Positions 60,538-64,000 of a stretch of 64,000 nt of DNA are shown in pieces. This DNA comes from Thunnus maccoyii. Taxonomy: Eukaryota; Chordata; Actinopteri; Scombriformes; Scombridae. The DNA lies in assembly GCF_910596095.1 (NCBI RefSeq), contig NC_056547.1, forward strand, positions 27,469,647-27,533,646, read 5' to 3'. The translations under genes and the position numbers were made by a program. Numbering within the stretch: position 1 is the first letter of the stretch; every line of letters starts with the position of its first letter. Below the pieces are notes generated by a model. The model saw nothing but the letters and a program-made list of their open reading frames with translations, was not told the DNA's origin and searched no databases.

Positions 60538-61363
60538 CACATGATGCTTCCTGTGGTGAGGGCAGAATCACAAGGAGAAAAATCAATATTTGTCAACTAA
60601 ATCCCCTGACAGCTGGTATATTTACATTGAACCCTTTTCATATGAAAACAAAAACCAATGTAAATATTAAATCATTTCCAAAAAGGCACATCTGGGTTAG
60701 TGCAGCATGTGGTTTTCCTGGTCCTGGTCTGGCCAGCTGGACAGTAGGAAAGTAGTTTGAGTCAAGGATTCCATATCTTTTTTTTTTTTTTTTTTTTTTT
60801 TTTCAGGATCAAGCCCATAACAGACTTTTGAGTCAGTAAAAGGAAGAAAAGATGTTTTACTGGCAAGTGTTTCTAGCAATGACTCTTCTCATACATCTGT
60901 CTCATAACTCTGTGTTTTACGAGGTATCGGCAGCTGTTACAGTTACAGTATGAGGACTGTAATACACGCATATCAAAGTCAGAAATAACTTCTATATCTT
61001 CAGGGCTTTCTAGTCCCCTCAAGTATCTGATGCAAGCACAAGACAGAGTTTAAAGATGTCAGTAAAACGTACATACGACCGAAATCCCCCCACAGCAGTT
61101 TCACAATGATTGACAGACAGGAAATTAGTGTTATGTTGCTATTCAGCTCTTTACCAGCCATAGTAAACCAACATAAATGGAGCTTTTACCACAGAGATGA
61201 TAAATCTACAAACCAACAAAGTGAACATGTCAGAACCAAAGGAGAAACATTTACACACACACTCTGAGACGTCTTCTAACAAACAGCATTTGAAATGATT
61301 TTTAAATGGGAACCTAATGGATTATACAACGCCGTAAGCCCAGTCTTTTCAAAAAAAATGTAC

Positions 61364-61498
61364 CTTCACGTTCAACTTGTCTTGGCTGCTGTAAGGATTA
61401 CCGGTGTCGCGAGCAGATAGAGACCTTACAGACGACGCCAAGCAGCTGCGATCGGAGCCGACGCCGCGCTCGCCGTCCTCGCCGTGTCCACGGGACAG
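61364..61498 (-). CDS. Candidate orphan exon, 135 nt, minus strand, gene unknown
   Basis: On the minus strand, CGTTTTACCTCAG precedes the segment and AAG|GTACAT follows it. The 135 nt are open in phase 0 on both sides and encode 45 residues. The first half is Gly/Arg/acidic (LSRGHGEDGERGVGSDRS) and the second Ser-rich (LASSVRSLSARDTGNPYSSQ). CpG-rich, coding-like composition contrasts with AT-rich flanks. I do not recognise the protein. It is antisense within ube2e2 intron 3, so it would belong to a nested or overlapping minus-strand gene. Confidence 0.35.
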
Positions 61499-61689
61499 CT
61501 GAGGTAAAACGTAGCGTTCAGCTTTATTACACACTTCATCTCCGTTTTTCTTCACCACTAAAACCAAACACCATCTGCCACAACATAGTCTGTCAACAGT
61601 AAGGTGTAAATCAGCCCTTGTTTTCTGAGCCATTCTCTATATATCAGGCTTTGTTAAACATGTAGTAGAACTTATTTTCTCCATGCTAT

Positions 61690-61985
61690 TAATCAATCAG
61701 ATCAACGGAAAAATGAATCTGCGTTGTTTGTGCTATTTTTAGACTAATCAAGGAAAAATGCAGAACATGTGCTGGTTCCAGGATTTGCTGCTTGTCTTTG
61801 TCTAATATAGTAAAGTGAATGTCTTTGGGTTTTGTAATGTTCATCAGACAAAACAAGACATTTAAGGAAGTTGCCTTTGGTTCTGGGAAATTGTGATGTA
61901 CTCTATTACATCACTATGTCTGTCGTTTTAAGTAGTAAAATGACTAATTGAGAATAAAATCATCACATTACTTGATAATGAAAAG
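61690..61985. repeat. Dispersed repeat family R1, copy 4
   Basis: Starts near ATTAATCAATCAGATCAACG, contains CAGACAAAACAAGACATTTA and a GGGAAATTGTGATG phrase, and ends near ACTTGATAATGAAAAGAATG. The same order of phrases is found in copies 2, 3 and 5. Confidence 0.55.
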
Positions 61986-62746
61986 AATGAAACAATGTGC
62001 TATGTTCAAAAACATCTTTCAGACAAAAAGAGCACTAAATGTTCGAAACAAATTTTTTTGAAAAAACCATATGGAGTTAACTTTTATCCAAACACGGATG
62101 CCACTATCACCACTTCTGGTTTTACACAAACGTTATGATGATGTACATGAAGGAAGTGATTTGTAGCATCAGCACATTCTTTACACATCAACATTACCTC
62201 AAAGCAGCACATGAACCGAGCCGAACAGAAGACTGTATTTAATGTAGATTGGTCACTTATCTGGTTAAAAGGGTCAGTCTCTGCTGACCCGACAGATCAG
62301 ATCAGTGGATCCCTATTTCATGTACATTAATGTTGTATTACTGAGGGGAACACGGAATTCAGCAGCCCACCTCTGTTTAATTGGACAACCTCCACAGTCA
62401 CCATTAAAAATGAGTACATGATATAAAACCTTATTTTAGAGAGGACCTCAGGGCCAATGTTCTCTCCATCTGTCTCACGAAACATCCTGTGTTTGTCTGG
62501 GCTCCCCAGCTTGTCATGCAGGGATTATTTTTTTTACTTTTTTACTAGATCCTTTAATATCAGACTCTGAAGAACATACAGGGTGAGGATAAATTGAAAA
62601 ATGCTTGAGAGACCCTTTAGTTTTTTTCTTCATATGGCCCAATAATTGAATGAGAAAATAGTGCACCCTGAGTCTTTATTTAGAAGGTACATTTGTCAGA
62701 GAGCGGTCTAGCCAAGTTCAATATATGAAAGTAGGCGTTTAGATAC

Positions 62747-62999
62747 TAGCGATGAGTCGATTAATCGATTAGTCTATTGACAAAATGAATCAGCATCTAT
62801 CTTGAGAAGCGATTAATCATTTCAGTCATATTTCAAGAAAAAAAATACAAACACTCAATAGTTCCAGACTCTAAAATGTGAAACTTTCCTTCATCTTCTA
62901 TGATAATAAACTGAATACAAGGTTGTTTTAGACTGTTGGTTTAATAAAACAAGACATCTAGAGATGCCACCTTATAACTGATAATGAAAACAATGCTAT
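62747..62999. repeat. Dispersed repeat family R1, copy 5
   Basis: Starts TAGCGATGAGTCGATTAATC, contains ATTTCAAGAAAAAAAATACA and AAACAAGACATCTAGAGATG phrases and ends near CTGATAATGAAAACAATG. Confidence 0.6.
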
Positions 63000-64000
63000 A
63001 GAAGTGGATTGGGCGTCAGATACTCTCCAGAACTGCAGCTTCTTTCCTGTGGTAGAGTCCCTTTTCCTCTGGCATGTTCAGGGGGAGGTTGAAACATATG
63101 TGTGAAGCGGTCTGGTCTGTAGTTGAGGTCTGCATTTCAGCCCTGCAGCATCTCAGCCAGCTACTGTAGCTGTAGATGTGGTCTTGTCAGATAAATGGGA
63201 GGAGGTCCGGTTTGTTATTAGGAAACATCCCGCAGTGAAACAGCCGGCTTGTGGGCACACCAGCTGTTCAGCCAGCAACTCGCTGCTCAGACAAAAAGCT
63301 GCATTTGTTCATACAAGAACAGAGACCGAGGGAGGGCGGGACGATACAGTCTAAATGTGATTACAACAACAACTAAAATGATTATTACTATGAACTAACA
63401 GCTGTATAAAAAAACAGTATGTATGAAGCAGAATGCTGTGGTGTTGGTGATGACTGTGTAGTTTTGTGTTTTGGTTGATAGGGAACAGTGCTGAGCTTGT
63501 GGTTTGCTGTTGAGAAATGAGTGTGTATTTACCATGCCAGTTCACTGGTTATGGGGGAGGATAATGATAATAATAATAGGCTGTTTCATCATTACAGTCT
63601 GAAATGATGAAAGAAGATTGCTATATTACTCTACCTCATAGCCATGAATCTTTGTCAATGTATACTGCAATCTTCTTCCTTTCAAATACTTAAAATAGCT
63701 GAAATATTTCCACAACACCACTGCCCTATCAGAGATGTCTTCCTCATTCGAGCTCAAGGACTCTCAAGCCCTCGCCTTTGTAATGTTAGAAAGCAGTAGC
63801 ATGTCACGCTGTGGTTAGTAGTTACAGTTTACTTTGAAACCACACAGTTGACTGTGTGTCACTTGATAGGCTGGTGTCAAAGCAAAAAAAAAAGGACTGT
63901 TGATAAGGATTATTATATTTTTTTAAAGAAAAAATCAATATAGCTTGCAATATGTGGACAAAAGTACTTGTCCATATAGATTTTTTTAATCTTTTAGTGG

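Larger units (their letters stand above)
55548..64000 (+). other. ube2e2: ube2e2 intron 3 (incomplete)
   Basis: Runs to the window edge; no segment reads as the next UBE2E2 exon (GPKGDNIYEWRST). Contains TG and CT microsatellites, long T runs (58328-58351, 58562-58588, 60778-60803), two R1 copies, a retroelement-like tail (57095-57180) and a minus-strand exon-like segment (61364-61498). GC-balanced stretches near 58640-58910 and 56450-57000 may be regulatory. Confidence 0.6.

Noticed and set aside
1..64000. Search for CRISPR arrays, tRNA, rRNA, snRNA and let-7-type microRNA hairpins
   Set aside because: None recognised by eye; direct repeats present are minisatellites or transposon-derived. 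A covariance-model search was not possible here.

Overview
This is nuclear DNA from a ray-finned fish, most likely a percomorph. The evidence is vertebrate genes split by GT-AG introns, long CA/TG, GA and CT microsatellites, and dispersed repeat families typical of spiny-rayed fish (an L2-type LINE, hAT-like non-autonomous elements, several short repeats). There are no bacterial or organellar genes.

Four protein-coding genes are recognisable. (1) 2046-3129, minus: the first two coding exons of lin28a, a let-7-regulating RNA-binding protein; the rest lies off the left edge. (2) 14085-25434, plus: a complete four-exon maneal gene, a GH99 endo-alpha-mannosidase-like Golgi protein of 442 residues, with a Glu-to-Gln change at an expected catalytic position. 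(3) 36441-42867, minus: a complete 17-exon sf3a3 gene (501 aa, splicing factor SF3a subunit 3). (4) From about 44330, plus: the non-coding first exon and first two coding exons of ube2e2, an E2 ubiquitin-conjugating enzyme; its third intron runs off the right edge. sf3a3 and ube2e2 are divergently transcribed from a shared 1.5 kb interval.

The rest is intron and intergenic DNA. 3.1-13.4 kb holds microsatellites, short dispersed repeats, a degraded tandem repeat interrupted by a transposon, and a broken L2 LINE. 26.5-28.5 kb is an unusual GC-rich block: a 29-bp minisatellite followed by modular direct repeats carrying two CRE palindromes exactly 200 bp apart. 34.07-34.88 kb is an hAT-like element with a perfect 8-bp target-site duplication and a second element nested inside. 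The ube2e2 introns hold a 16-bp minisatellite with higher-order structure and several copies of one dispersed repeat.

Three exon-like segments are not explained by the four genes: 13482-13601 (plus), 20318-20391 (minus, next to a perfect RFX X-box inside maneal intron 2) and 61364-61498 (minus, inside ube2e2 intron 3). None could be assigned to a family by eye.

The four genes do not form a functional unit. lin28a, maneal and sf3a3 all have human orthologues on chromosome 1p, while human UBE2E2 is on 3p, so the sf3a3/ube2e2 junction probably marks a rearrangement between lineages. No convincing novel molecular system was found; the best leads are the maneal active-site change and the unexplained exon-like segments.
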